Source: Aphelocoma coerulescens
Lineage: Eukaryota > Chordata > Aves > Passeriformes > Corvidae
Direction of reading: 5' to 3'
Assembly: GCF_041296385.1 (NCBI RefSeq)
Contig: NC_091023.1
Location: 9,982,924 to 10,046,923 of the forward strand
DNA: 64,000 nucleotides
Of this stretch, positions 47,880-62,863 are shown one piece after another. Every line of letters begins with the position of its first letter. Positions within the stretch are counted from its first letter, which is position 1. The notes below the pieces were generated by a model. That model was given only the letters and a program-made list of their open reading frames with translations, had not been told where the DNA came from and ran no database searches. The position numbers were made by a program, and so were the translations under genes.

Positions 47880-50800
47880 CTGGTCTGTAGGCTGAGTACC
47901 TCAACCCCATAGATGTTGATTAGGGCTTTATCCTGGGAGAGAGGGATTCAGACTAACTCGCCTAAACAGAAAGCTGATCTGGGATTTCCAGCATTTCAGA
48001 TGCGTGCCCTAGCCATGGAGCTGCTGAATAAGGTGTGCATGCTATTTCTATTCACTGCTGAGGGATGCTTTACACAAGAACCCTGCCCCAATTTGTCAGG
48101 CAGACCTGGAAAGTATCAGACTGTGCTCTGCAGATGAGTAAGTCAAAAAGATGCAGACTGTGAATCCTAAAAGAGGCTAAGCATTACTTTTGTGCACTGG
48201 TACTTAATACTTACTAAAGTGAGACACTGTGGGGCATTTCAAGAAGCCAAAATGTGATGACTTGGGGCACTGGTACAGGTTTAGACAGAAGCAGGAGACT
48301 AGCAGAGTCAAAGTCTTCTGAATTTTAGTTTTTTTAATGAAGTAGCAGTCAGGTATTTCGACTTTGAATGGTGTTAAATCCCATAGTTGGTCAGTGACAT
48401 TTTTTATGCTATGCTGCATTTTGTTGTTTGCTGAGTGAAAAACAGGGTAAAGATCCAGAGTGGAAGCAGAGGCCTGGTGGGGAGAGGAGAGTGAGGCACA
48501 GGTTCAAAGCAGTAAAATGGCCAGAAACATCTAATCAATGATGTACCTATCCCAAGTAGCTAAATAAGGAGATACAGCAACAGACAAAATAATTTCTGTA
48601 GAACTCTTTTAAGGAATAAAATCAAGGAACAAACAGTACAGGTGTGTTATGGTCAAGGTCAAAGTCTCTCTATTTTACAAGGAACAGTAAGCATGTCACC
48701 TTCTGAGAGCACTGCATGCACTTTTTTCCAGTTTGTAGCTAGCATGGTATTTGTCCATGAGTGGGAATAGCACAGCCCAGTCACTCAAGAGCTAAAGCAT
48801 TATCATAACAATGCTTCAAGTCCACAGTTATTTAGATTTCTAGAGATTTTATATTTCTGTGTCTGGAAAACAGTGGGACTTAACATGCTGATTTAATATT
48901 TCCAGGATTTGTAAAAGAAAAAGGGTTCTGTTTAGAGATGAGTGCAATACAACAACAAAAGGCCTGGAGTAAGACAACTTCTATTAACAACAGAGAATTC
49001 AGAATCATGATGGAATGATATAAAATACAGAATTTAAATGGAGGTACAAGATCCTGCACTACACCACCGAGAGAGTGGGCTCTGTTTCCCAAAGATTTTC
49101 TACCAATATGGTTCTATTTACTGCACTATTACTGTGTCAGAACACTGCACCCAGTGTGCAGAAGTAGAGATCAGTGTTTGTGGATGTGTTGTGGCACTAA
49201 AACAATTATCTAGGATGTTCCAGTGCTGCAACATTTAGCTATTCCTGTACATGACTTCTGGGAGATCGGGGATTTTAAGTCAGAGTGTAAAGATATAACC
49301 TCTTCCCGCTCACATTGTCTTTGTGTGTATATGGGACAGCAACATTCAAGAGCTGTCCTGCAGGCAACACGAACATTGGAGATTAAAGTAGTACACAAAT
49401 AAAATAAAATCAGTATATAAATAAATAAAAGTTTAAGAGCTCTTCCCACTGAAAACTCTTCAAATAGAAGTATCATACATTTTAAAATTTTATAACTCTT
49501 CTGTTCAAAATCAGAAGGAACAAGCCAGACCAATTAGAATTTGGAATGTTCTGGAATTCTTTATTTCTCATTAAACTCAGCATATCATTGGGTAAATTAG
49601 TCCTGTTGGTACCATCTTCCTGGTCAGACTGTGACATGTCTAGTTTTATATGAAATACCAGATATTAGTACAGTAGCCAACTTCCTTCCAGTCTTTTCTT
49701 ACTTACATTTGACTACGTTTAGTCTATATTTAAACCTCCCAATTTTTTAATATCATATTTAAACTTGTTGCCTGACCTATGGATACAGCAAATTGCCTTC
49801 TCAGCTTTTCATCTGATGTTTTCAAACTTTCTCTGAAGTTCTGAAGCTACACAGACATAAAAACAAATGCCATACAATGGAACACCAGCATTTAAGTCAG
49901 AAAATAACATTAACAAGGTGAAAAACAAATGCATCTCATTCTTCAGTGGGGCATCTCCTCTTAACATAGATTTATATGAAAAAAAAAAGCAGGAAATTAC
50001 TTTCCAAAATGGTCAGTATCAGAATACAGTACTTTCCAGTATTAAGGGAAAACTTGAAGGCAGGAAACTTGGTTAGGGATTTCAGCCTTGGCATGGATTT
50101 TTATTGCAAAAACAATAATGAATTACTTTGGACTAGATCAGAAATCCAGTTAAAAAGGAGCTGTACTATTTGACATACAATACTTCAGCATTCTTGCATA
50201 ATGCCAAAATGCAAGAATATGTTCACTTCTTTTTGGTACATGTTGTCTTTGTGTATTTCCAGAGAGCTGAATTGGTGTTGTATGAAGGTATTGCCTCAGC
50301 CAGACACAGAGGAGTTCCTGCTGCTGACAGTATAGCCAAAAGCATGGGAAATGTGGGTGTGAAATCTCTCAAAAAAGGGAAAAAACTTTTCCAGTCCACT
50401 ATTTTCTACACAATCAGTCCAAATTCAAAGTACCAAAAGGCAAAATGGTTTAAAGAGAACAATTTAGGACAAGGAATTCCTGAACACCTTTTGCTTAAGA
50501 AATGTGTGTTGAAACAAAGAGCCACAACTTAGCCTCCTCCTATGCACTCCATGTGCTCTGAGCAACTTATTATTAGACCCATTACCAAACGATGTTGCTC
50601 AGATGCTGTAGCAGCAATTTGCTGGGGTTTGCAGGATCACAGCTTTGCACCTAAATCACTCAAGCTCCACCTGACTTCATGCTGGGTGGCAAATCCACTT
50701 CTAAATTGCTGCAGTGTTCAGACAGAGCTGATGGTTAGGAGACTCTCCAGGGAAACCTACCAGCTCAGAGTAGCCCCCAAACAGATTTTTAAACTGCTTG

Positions 50801-53800
50801 GTATGCTGTTTTCAAGAGATAAAATAGGAAAGAAATAATGGTCTGCAGTATCACAACTCCTTTTTCAGAAAGGTAAACGTTAGAACACCCATCTAGAGTC
50901 AGTAGCCTAGAAAAATGCATACATCATCTTCTGTGCCAGATTTTCTGCATGTTCTTAAGGAAGGTGTAAGCCATTACCAACACTTGACCCACAAGCTCTG
51001 CATTTTCAGGACATCTTTGCTTCCAATGAACCATTTGTAGGCATTCTTTTGTATCACACACTTTGTAAGTAGACTTAAAATTCTACTTACTTCCAAACTT
51101 AAATTCTATCCCTCTCTCAGCGCTTCAGTAGAAGTTGAATTACTGTATAATTGTGCTAGCAAAACACGCAAATCCCACTGACTAGGAAAGCTTAGCTGGG
51201 GGCAGGGTGGCCCAGGGAGGGAAAGAGAAGTCCTACTGCTTCAGAAAATAGGAAGGGAGAGACATTGCAACTGTGGGCTGGCACTGCTCTGTGCCTGGCT
51301 CTGACCTGTGGGTTCCCATAAGAGTTGGTATTTTATAAGGAAGTGAAGAAAGGAAGAACAAAAGCATAAACCACAATTTTTAAGCTTTCTCTTCAGCTTC
51401 AAAACCCCCATGTCTCACAGAGTACGTTTCTTACTTCAGATCTGATCCAGCCATTTTCCTTCTTCAGGGTCTTAAAATGCTTTCCATATGTTTAACATTC
51501 TTCTAATGTATTTTCCATCTATATAATGCATTGTCTATTCTATTTCTATTCAGCCATTTTGTCTAAGCAGCAGGACACTCTCTCTGATCCAGTAACTAAT
51601 TTGCCAGCATAAGGTTCAAACTCCTCTGTTATCTAGGAGTACTCCTATTACTAAGAGTAATTTGCTAATATACTAAAGGTAGCACTTCAGATGCTGGTGT
51701 CCTTGCTTTTGCAATATTAATTACTAAGAATCATATTCCACAATGCTCTAGGTTACAGCTGCCCCAAAACATATGCTTATAATTTCCTTCTGGGTTGAAA
51801 TTTCTCCAGCATAAATTATTTTCTTGTGATCCCAATCTGTGTAAGTGTTCTGGTGCCCAGTCTGAAGTATATTGGATTGCATTTGTTTCAATTTAGCAGT
51901 CTTTGTTGATTAATAGCTCTTAACTCATCTCCTCACACAATTTCCTCCAAGTATTCAGATAATCCATCTTCTTCTGCCAGTGTTAAATTAAAGCATCATC
52001 TTTCCTTTAGAGAATATCATGGAGAGGTTCCCACTCCCCAGAAATAATAGAGTATTTCATAACTCTCTCTCCTAGTTGTCCTTACCCAAGCCATCCACAG
52101 CCTTATGAACTTCTGCTCCCAGTTTGTTCCCCTTCAGGAGCTTCTCATCCCCGAGACCATTCTGTGCAGAACAGACACCTGGAGGTCTGCATAGGGAAAT
52201 AACTCATTCGCTCTGGTTTGGTTATTGGGACTAAAACTAGCAGAGACCAGCTCAGGCTCAGGCAGAGGCAGGGCATGGAAGTACTGTGGGGAGAACAGGA
52301 CAATTCAAGCGTGTCCTGCCACCCCTTGGCTGCCTTCCAGACCCACAGCAATTCTGCAGCTATAGTTACGTGAGCTCTCCCCATGGAGCACATGGTTCAT
52401 GAACCACTTCCTTTTTGTTTCTCTACAATTTAACTGCTTTCCACACTTAACACAATGCCAGACAGGCTCCTTAATACAACCCTTCAGACAAGTACAGGCT
52501 GCTGGCTTTGGCTCCTTGAAGGCAGTCTTCAGAAATGGAATAAGATTGTGTGATGTATCTTAAGTGGGGTCAGTGAGTGGGCTGAGCCAAACACCCATTA
52601 ATAGCAAACCTGTCACATCAGGCTCTCCCTGGGAAATCAGTGCTGGGCTGGCAGCAAGGTCTGATCCATACCAGGTGACTGGTAAGTCACAGGGTGCCAG
52701 CATTAACTCTTGAGATGGTGAGGTGGGACTGTATGAAATGCTGAGCACCCTCATCTCTGACACACCCAATAGGGAAAATTAGTGCAGGTAAGGATCACTG
52801 GAAGGAAGTGCCTGTGTCCCCTGTCTGCTGAACTGTCTTTTCAGACTAAACTTCAAAATACTTCTCCCTTGTTTCTTTTCTGATATCCAAGAACTACAAA
52901 AGTACATTCTCATTCTCCGACTAATTCTAAGTGTGTAGGAACATAAATCAGCTCCAGATCAGGCTCTGCTCTTCACACAATGGCAGGCGTTACTCAATAA
53001 ACTATGGCGGATTTAAAATGTGAAAATTAGGCTTGGGGAAAAGAACTACATTAAAATTAGTGATCTGTGTGGCCCTAAAATGAGAAATATTTTTAGTTTA
53101 AATGTGAAGGACAAAGTAAACCAGTAGAGTACTTATGAGCTTCCTCTTGAGGTCTGAGGCTTGAACCAGAAGGTGGCTCAGTGGGCTGGTGAAGTCAGAA
53201 CATGAGAGCAACACTTACTTTTCAAGGTTTTTTTATGCTAGTTTTTTTTCACCTCAGCTCCTCTTCAAATACGCTGGAATAGAAAGCATGACATCTTCTT
53301 GAATAATTTTCATAGTCTGTAATTTGGGAACTGTTTTAAATGCTAAAAATCCTAAAGAACTACACTAGGACAGCTTCTGGGAGACTGTGAGCCTCCCCTG
53401 GTTCTTTGGCTAACACTGATTTAGTTTTGAACAGTAACTGGTGTTCTAGGCTGTTCCTCAGAACAGGTGATCACCCTCCACCAGCAAGGCAGTGACCAGC
53501 TTGGTGATGCAGACTGGCATTCCATGAGATTTGCAGAAACATCATCCATGAGTCACTGCTTCCTGCCAGGCCCAGCCTCCCCCACTGAGCCAGGTGTGGT
53601 CCCAAAGTCTTTCTGAGCACGGCCATAATGCACAGCCCACAACCTGTTAACAACCACTGCTCCAGACCTGCCCTCATCAACTGCTTCTCTCTCTGCCAGG
53701 GAAAGCCTTGGTTTGAGATGGACTCCAGTCAGGTGTCATGTGCAGACAGTTTTCAAAGACAGACACACAGCACTGCTGCTCTGGTCATTCCAGAGCACAC

Positions 53801-56430
53801 CATAAAGTACAGCTACTGGGGTGTCCATAGTTACCTTTTCCACTTACTTAGTCATCCTTCTTTCTACACATTTTTCTTATAATCATAAGCTCCAGCTCCC
53901 ATCATCACCTCTCAGTGCAGACAGTACAATTTGAAAGTTGAATTTGGATATTTCTTCATCTACCTGTCATCTTTGTAGAGGTATCTGTGGTAGATCTTGG
54001 CCAGACATCTGGCTTGTTAGTCTTATCCTAACACCAGTGTATTCTTAAGCAACCACATTTCAGCTGTACAGCCAGAACAATTATCTTTTCTCTCATGCTG
54101 GCTCAGCCCTGGGCTCCCCATTTGTGCTAAAATTAACAAGACTTAGCAGCTACTATGTGCCTTTGAGAATTCCAGATTATCTCTGCACATCTTAGGAAGA
54201 CAAAACGCTAACAGAGCACATAGTAATTGTCATGCTAGAACGAGGAAAAATCCCAGCACCTTGATACTGAGGCACCTTAGAGAAAAACTCTGCTACCTTC
54301 TATATGTATTATCATTCTCAGCAGCTTAATAGAGCAAGTTGCTCCTGCACAGCGAGTGAGCGCTTACTAACTGTTATCAAAGCCGATTCCATTAATCCTT
54401 CTGCATAAATTCAGACAATTTACTGAAGCTCTAGAAAGAATGTAACAGTGAGAAGGAAACGATTCCTCATGTTAGTGACTCTACAATCTGTTCATCCTGC
54501 TGTGCTCATCAAACTTGACAGCCATTTTCAGAACCAGCAACTCATTTTACGTTTGCATTACAGGAAACTTTCCAATATAGAAACACCAAAATAGAAGAGC
54601 ATTCCCCTCCAAACAACGATGCCACGAGTGCTGAAAATGGACTGTTTAAATTATTTTAAACCTTATGCCTGGGTGGGGCTGAGGAGGGATTGCCCAATCT
54701 GTAGTTCCTCGGAGCATCAGTAGGTTGCAGCAGAGCGTTAAGTACAACCTGGGACGAGGGTGTTAAAAGGACAGGCGCAGCACAGGACACTGCTGTCACA
54801 AAATGTGCCTGAAGCCAACATAGCAATATACGGGGAGATATATGGGACAACTTCACTGAGCAGACTTGAACCATGAGAAGGTGGGCTCTAAACTACCATA
54901 TAACCAAAGCTTGTGTTTCCTTAGGATGCCAGTGTTAGTCTTGGAGCCTTGTCAACAGCCAGTGACATGATGGATTGACATCACTGATTGGGGAAAGGGA
55001 TGTTCCATTTCTGTGGTACCAGCTCTGCAGTTTGGTTTGGATTCAGGAAGGGGAATGCTGCATTTAGATGCTTTCCTCCATGGAATACCACAGTGAAACC
55101 CAGAAATTTATGGGAGAAAGAAAATAAGAAAAATAAAAGCAACAGATTAGTATGAGATGGTAGTTGTACAAAAAGTAAATTCTGGCAAAGAAAAAACAAC
55201 AAAATCTAATACTCTGATAGTAAAGCCACCATACAGAATTGTTTGTCTCTTGATTATACATTTGGATATAAGAAAAAGAGTACTTCAATCAAGTCTCTCA
55301 GCAGTTATTAGTGGGGTCTCTGTTCCCTTCAATTGTTCTTTTTCTGTAATTTGATCATAAATAATAACTCCACAGCTGTGTCTTCTGTAACCAATTCCAT
55401 CTCTCTAGGTTCCTATATTTAGCCTACATACAAGCATGCGCAAAAAGTAACAAAGACATAAAGAATGCTGCTTAGCCTTTAGCAAAATCATACAAAAGAG
55501 CTAATGAAGCTCACTCTAATAAGCTTTACTGAATGACCAGCTGTAAAGCTTCATTTGTATTCCTCAACAGGAATACTCGGAGAATGTTACCCTTCCTCTA
55601 AAGGTATTGAGTTACTCCCTTTCCAAAGTATCACACTTCAGTGAGTAATAGAGATTTCTTGCAAACTGAAAGCAATGCCATTGCCAGAAATGGCCCTGTG
55701 CAACTGGTCAAAGGATGCTTCTCTATACAAAGAAGTTTCAGGTGATAAAACTTCCACTGCTTGTTTTAGCTAACCAGCAGGCTACCTGAAAAAATAAACA
55801 TAACCATGCTGATAACAACATCTTCCTTTTCACAATTTCTTCGTCTGCATCCTATCCTATACTAAACCCACCATTTCTGTGATGTTGTGCTACCAATGAA
55901 GCCAATAGTCAGTTATTCCAGTTGCAGGGGAAATATTCAAGACTTAGTGACTTGTGCTTCTGTACTATCAAGCTATGGAGACTCTGGCTAACATCAGTTA
56001 TAGGAACCTTGGTGCATCCCCTGTCCTAATAAAAAAAGGGTGTCCAGAAAAGCTGTGTACTGTGTTGTTCAAGAGTTTACACAGCAGTGTTATAGCACTG
56101 ACACTTGCCTGAAAGCAGGGTACAGCCAGAAGGATTCAAGTTTCTCTAGGGAGCAGATGGATTATACTTGTCCACTGCCAGTATTGTCCACTCCTGATGG
56201 GGCCTGTGACCAGAGCACACCAAAGGAGTGAAGGCAGAGCTGGGGGCTGCCCTTCTTCCAGCCACCCGAGGGAACAGCTCTCAGACCCAGACCTCAGTTC
56301 CCAATGCCCAGCTGACAATATTAGTGCACATTTGTGCTTTATCACGGAGGGCACACACACCCCAGTTAGCTACACTTGATACCTGCAGCTGGCTGCCTGT
56401 TTGGGGTGCCATCACAGCAAACAGAAGATA
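47880..56430. other. Intergenic DNA without recognised genes
   Basis: No exon, RNA gene or clear repeat was recognised. A 120-codon plus-strand frame at 50170-50532 shows no domain, no signal peptide and no splice context. The stretch 52.1-52.8 kb is slightly GC-richer and holds no CpG cluster. Confidence 0.55.
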
Positions 56431-56439
56431 CTGATGAGA

Positions 56440-56546
56440 TGAAGTGAGCTCTGTGGAGGGCCACCAGAATGGTCAGCGGGCTAGTGCATTCCCCTCCTGC
56501 ATGTTCTGGGACTGAATGGGGGCTGTTCTGTGGAGCACCAGGAGGC
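56440..56546 (+). mobile_element. CR1 LINE internal fragment
   Basis: GAGGGCCACCAGAATGGTCA, then GGGCTAGTGCATTCCCCTCC, then a GGGACTGAATGGGGGCTGTTC block and GTGGAGCACCAGGAGG follow the order of the CR1 segment that normally reads GGGCCACnAnGATGATCA, GGGCTGGAGCAcCTCCCCT, GGGAGCTGGG.CTGTTCAGCCTGGAGAAGAGAAGG. The piece lacks both ends of the element. I could not extend it reliably on either side. Confidence 0.65.
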
Positions 56547-59500
56547 CCATAACTGCAGTGTATTTGCACAGACCAACCTCAGTTGCTCAAGTTGGATCCT
56601 CGTGTAAGGAAGTTAAGAATCTGAAGTTAATACTCTTCTGTTTTCTACTTGTGCATTTGGCAGAAGACAACACTGGCCAGGAGACACTCTGTGCTTATTA
56701 AATGCTGAGGCAACATGGGGAACACGAGGTACAAACATGTCAAATAAGGCAACTACATTTAGACAGTAGGAGATGTATCCTCCACCTGGAGTTATTTCAA
56801 TTGTGCATAACAAGAGTTGGAAAACAGCCTGGACAGTCAGAGTAGGGAACATAAAATCCCCCCAAAATAACACACCTCTCTGGAACCTTCATTAGTTTCT
56901 ATAGCAAAAGGTGTATACTCATGTCCAAAGAGGTTTAAGACAGTGGTTCCCTGGAAAGCACCAGGAAGGAAAAGCTTCCACCCACAAAAGTAACTTAGCA
57001 AGCAAATACATCTTGAGGGAAATATATAGCCATTCTCTTTTAAACCCAGAAAATACTTTTATTAGGCCTCCTATGCCAACTTCTACGAGAACTAATGTGT
57101 AATTTCTATTTCTGATTGAATGTTTTCCCCTGGAAAATGCAAGCTCTCCAAAGCTAGAATTTTCACCTTGAAATAATATCCAAGTGGGGAATAACACAGG
57201 AAAGAAAGGTTCATATCCCTTTCTATTTGTGTCAGTGCCCTGACCATGAATTCACACAATGTCTCTTACCATATAGAGGGTCTTGTGTCCATGCTGTGGC
57301 GCTTGGCAGCATAACACGATTAAGATCAAGGTCAGATTAAATGGTTCATTTCCATATAGGAAAAAAACTACTCTCCTCTGTGGAAGGTTTTTAGCGGTGA
57401 AAGCTGTCAGGGACAGAAAACACATTTGAGAGGGCAATATCAGACCTTTGTGAGTCATGCTCAAGCACATCTGGTTACCAGAATTTTAAGTTCATTGTAT
57501 TTTTGTAAAAGGAAGCTATAACATTAACAGTAGACCTTATAGAGTCTGCCTCTCTCCTGCTGGAACTGTTTCCTTTTGGGTAGATAATTAAATATTCACT
57601 GAGCCAAAGAGGACTACAAAGAAAGAGTTGTGAGCAGGAAAACCAAGGCAGAAAAACTAATTTCAAAAAAACATGTTAAAGGAATCAGTTTCACTTCCAT
57701 GAAAAATTTTTACCGTATTCAATTTTTTTTTTTCTACCAAAGGTTTAGCCTGGCTCTGAGGTCCTCATCTGAAAGATTTACATTCTTAAAACTCAAAGCC
57801 GCAAACCAGGTAAAGAAACAAGAGGAGCAGTATAAATTTAGTCTTGGTACAATACTCAGTTCTGGTTACCATAGCAGTATCTGCATTATTTTTCTGGATT
57901 TAAGGTAGACAGAGAAGGATCAGCTAGCTTCTTTTATTTTGTATAAGTCTTTAACAAAGCTATACTTATTAACATTCTTTCATTGTGAATGCTCCCTACA
58001 CAACATCTCAAACTAGGAATAAAATTGTCCCCAATCTACAGGGTAATTTGAATATAATGTAAAGCTAAGAAAACCCAATATTAATAAACTGACTGCAAGA
58101 GATGAAAGAACTTTATTCCATCTCTTTCAAAAATAAATGCTTTCTTCAAGATGTGCATATTTTCAAACTACATCGTTTCCCTTGATGAATATTCCAGTAT
58201 GTTTCTCAAAGTCCTGGTATAGTGAGTATGACAAGATGTTCACAGACTTTTTATGGTAAGGAGGAATGCCAAGAATACAGCTGAAGAGGCCAGATTTGTA
58301 ATATGGTAGGAACAGTCTGGGAATTCCTAATTTCTGTCTTATTTATTGGCAGCCAGTACCAGGTTTCCAGCAGAAAAGACCTTTCATCCAGAATCAAAAC
58401 AGCCCTCCCATAGCATCATGCTATGAACAAATTTGTGGCCAGTAGAGGCAATGGTAATTCTCAAAGGCTCCTCAGTACCTACACAGATCCTTGAGAAACT
58501 TGAATTCATCGGTGTTTATAAATACATGAAATTAATGTTACAAGGAAGACAGCCTTGTCTGGGGGCCCAAGCTGGCCACAGGCCTCTCAGAGACATGCAG
58601 CTGTGGCTCCAGAGGAAATCCTGCACGTTGGCAGGCAGAAAAGGGAGGAGAAGAGTCGGATTCACAACAGTGTAAGTTAGAAGGGAGGTTCCAGAAACAT
58701 AAGCCAGATATTTAGCATTAAAATACCAGGTAGGAAGAAGGGAGTGAAAACCAGTGAACTACATCTCACTCTTAGCTCCTGTAATCATTTGGAGTTCGAG
58801 CAGTTCACTCCATTTACCCCAGCAGCTTGCTCCCAGTAAGAGCAATACCTGCCTTAGGATACCCACTGTTGAAATGTGCCAAGTGCTCTGCAGTGCACAG
58901 TACTATCACTGTAGTTACTTTCAGAACTGGTAAAGTACAGCCTGAGACACAGAAGAGCTTTGCCTTACACATGGGACAAGTTTTTACGGCTGGAGTTCAA
59001 GTTTCCTGAGCCAATCCTAGGGCTCTCTTCCCTTTGCCTGCCTCCTGTGAGTAGAATTGTTTTGTGTGTAGAGAAAAAAGAAAAAAATTGGCAATGAGTT
59101 AAGCTACACTCTCTCCATGTATATCCAGCTTTGTGTGCATTTACGGAATGCTGAACTAGAACTATTGCAGTAGGCTCTCCCCAGGTTCAAACAGATCAAC
59201 AGATGCTCCTTTGTCCGGCACCAAATCCCTTTGTCCCAGGCAGGATCAGTGTAATCTAAAGCACCGCATGCTGAGCTCCACTGGAGTGAGGTGTTCTCCC
59301 TCAAGAACCAGACAGTTCAAAGATCCCAAAGACCCATCCTCGGATGGCCAAGGGACACCTTGGATTCCCTGTTGCTGTCTTCCTTTTGCAAGCCTAAGGC
59401 CTCCGTACAAATACATATTTCAAATCAAGCTTGAAGAGAAGTAGAATGGGGATTTAAATATTACATTACACTCTTTGGACTCTGGAACACTGAAATAAAT

Positions 59501-60098
59501 CACAAATGCCTTTAAGCAAAACAAAGCAAAAGAAGATGCTGCAGTCTTTCAATCACAGATAGCTTTTTACCCAGGTACTGGCACATTTCTTATTTCTCAT
59601 CCTGCCTTCCCAGCAGCAGGAAGTCTATGGTTATTACATCTCCCTGCTCTCTGAGAGAAAATTATTTTTTGCCTTGACAGCTGAAAGAAAAAATCCTCAG
59701 AAAGAAATTTGATTCAGTGTTAAACATTCTAGATGTCAATATGATTTTGGATTCCAATAAAAGGAAGTTAAAACAGTTAATTTGACTCAAAATTAGATGT
59801 TTTACTTAAAAATTTAGAGCCTCATTTACCTACCGATATTACTTTAATCACACATTCAAATGACATCTCAAATGTTAAAATCAAATCTTTTGTCAGCTCC
59901 AGAATGAAATACTAAGGCTAATATTTTAGCCTTCCCATTTCCTTTTCTTAAAGAAAATATTTGCCAAATTTAACAAATGCATTTTTGATTTCCCAGATAT
60001 TTTCTGATTTCTAACTATTTATTTAAAATTTAGACCTAGTATAACAAAATAAACAATTTTTCATCATGTCATGTAAATGTAAATAGCTTCAATCAGAC

Positions 60099-60115
60099 AA
60101 AAAAAAAAAAAAAAA
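60099..60115. repeat. A17 homopolymer
   Basis: Seventeen A residues followed shortly by a second A-rich stretch (60122-60129). The surroundings are strongly AT-rich. I could not recognise a retroelement upstream of it. Confidence 0.9.
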
Positions 60116-62833
60116 GGATAGAAAAAAAAGAGTTTAAATTTACTGCTGATTTGTCTCAATCCTTGAGTTTTCTTCCTTCTTACAGATCAAACAGCAAAAC
60201 ATAAAATGCAGCAGCAATGCACCTGAAGACAGTAAAGATGGTGCAGAGTTTGCAGACATGTTCCATGTCTGTAAATCTCAGCAACCACTTTGAAAACATG
60301 ACCTGAATTTTAAATGGATAAGGAAATAGGGGTGATGATCTCAAAACAGATGCAGTCTGTTAACCATAGTGAAGATTTTTCTACAGTTGACCTTGGTTTC
60401 AGAAATAACATAAATTTCAGGTGATTTTTAAGCTGACATGAACGATATGTATTTCTCAGAGCTCTAAGCCTTTTGTTCATGACAATTCAAATACTCTATT
60501 ACTTTAAGTTTATTAAAAAATTAACATAATATTGCCCAGAACAGAACAAAACTTAAAATAAGAATATCTAGTGAGGGCCCATCTGTTCAAGAAAAGAATG
60601 CTAATGAAGCCTGAAAAAGGCAATTGCACTTTTATTTTGTTTTTAGTTGCTCTTTTCATCTATTCATAAATTGCAAATGAGAGAACTGGAACTGTCAGTA
60701 TATGACACTCATGTCCAAGACCTCCACAGCCAAGTAGCCCACTTCTCCCTATGGGTCTTTCCAGCTTTTAGGAAAACCCTCTTAGTATAATTCCCACACT
60801 AGCACACTAATACTTTGCAGTTTGGCTTCTGGCCCCCATGCCTGTCTCTCAGATGTCTTTGTCTGCTTGCCCACCTCAAAGACAGCATGTTTTGTAACAC
60901 TAATTAGGACTGGACTGTGGCAATACAAAAACATCATCTCCTCTAGGAACTCTTCTATACCCTAGCAGCCATGTGTTTGGTAGATTTTGACTGCCCAGCA
61001 GGAGCACGTGCCTTTGTTGGGGTTGGGGCTCTGAACTGAGACACTGTGAGACAACAGTCTCTGTACAATACTCCTGAAAAGACATACTGGAGACAGTTTT
61101 GTCTCTCTAGAGTGTCTTGCACTAAACGATTTTCTTCTTCTTTTCTCTTATGCTCATTTAATGGAAATAAGGTTTCTACTCATTAAAAGTAACATTTGCA
61201 TCCAATTCACCTCCAGGTTTTTTATGTCTCATTGCACCAAAACCGAGGAAAATACCAGAAGAATCCAGTGAGTATTTCAGTGGCAAAAGGACACAAAATA
61301 AAGGGAAGATGACAAAGCAACAATTTTATACTAACAGATGTTCACTCTCAAGTTTTTCACATTAGTGATAAGGCCAAACCTTTGAGTTTAACAACATACA
61401 AACAGAGGAACAACAAATGGCTGTAAAACTTGATTTGCAATTCAGAGGGAGGGTTCCCAACTCCTGTGGAATTGGTGGAGGGTGCATCAGCTCCTGCATA
61501 ATACCTGATCATCTGAAGTTATGCTGTGACCAGGTTTGGGAGCTGCAGCTGCCTGTTCTCCTTTATATACTTTATTGCTATTGTCTACTTAAACTGCAAG
61601 CTATGCCTGTCAGGAGCTCTCTCTTTCAGGAAGCTCTTAGGCCCAGCACATTGGGTTCCAGTTTTGGGGAAATTTCATAGAGCTTGCTCTAGTTCAGACT
61701 ACAATAATAATATACTACATTGACAAGGTTTTATGTTAATGAAATGGAAAAAAAATTACATGCGCCTATCTTGATTTCAGCCCATGGTTTTGCCTCAAGC
61801 TAAAATACACACTAAGTGAGCTTGAACTAATAATGTCATCTCTGTGATTGCTAATGATTTAATTAAACGACTATAGTTACATTCAAATAAATATCTGAAT
61901 CTCATTTTCTGGAGTGCAAAAAATTATTTTAATTAAACCTGATTACAGAAGTCATCGAAGGAAGTATTCTCTTAGTACTTCTGCAGTGAAATGGAATCCA
62001 TTAATCACTTTGATCTTCCTATTTGAAATACTACAAAAATAAGTGCCTGTAAAAGGAATTGTTGTCATGTTCTATAGAAATACATTGGTACAAAATCCTG
62101 TCTTAATGGGAAATTACAGATGAGAAATGAAAGGCTACTGAAGCTCAAAATTCAATAGTGCTGTTTCTTTGAAAATATATCTCTCACTATGAATGTGAAA
62201 TTGTTCAGATTTTTATTATACAATGGTAGATTTTCAATTTTAGAAGAAAATTAAGAATATTGTTGTGTGTTCTATGGTGGGACTACAGTTGCCGTGGGAA
62301 CCACCACACTAAATTTCCATACAGCTGTATTTATGTTCTCAGCCAAACAGTGGAATTGAAATAGTTTTCAGCATTCATATTTTTGGTTTTTTTTCATGAG
62401 CAAAAAAAATTCCATTACAGTAGAACCTCAGGTTCAAATAAACATACTCCTCAATTTCAACAATTTTAACTTTTTTCACATTTAACAGGTCTTCACCAAA
62501 AATAACTGCAAATAATTTCTTTGACACATTGCCTAAATAGGCTTATTTCAGAAAGCTGAGTTTTCTACCTGGACTGACATGCCTTAGTATTAAAGTTACT
62601 AGAAAAACATAGGGCATGTGTTCTGGAACAGTCCAATTCTGCTGCAGCTGCTGGATTCTATTTACTACCATTAGGAGAGTCTGTGGAAAATAAGCCTTGT
62701 TAGATTTTAATACTAAACCCTTCCAAAGTGGACCAGTGTAAAGCTTTAGCTTCTGTATAATCTCCTTTCTCCAGGATAATTCCTGAAGAGAAAGGCCTAG
62801 AGAGCTGAGTAGAAGAATTGCTCTAATTGACTG

Positions 62834-62863
62834 CATCTTGAATACTTGTTTTGTGCCTTTCTA
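62834..62863 (+). repeat. Direct repeat, left copy (partner at 63728)
   Basis: CATCTTGAATACTTGTTTTG followed by TGCCTTTCTA recurs at 63728-63758 with one inserted C. The copies are 894 bases apart in the same direction. They could be the remains of a duplication or parts of one repeat family. Confidence 0.85.

Noticed and set aside
50170..50532. 120-codon plus-strand frame
   Set aside because: No recognisable family, no splice or promoter context. It may be chance or part of an unidentified old repeat.
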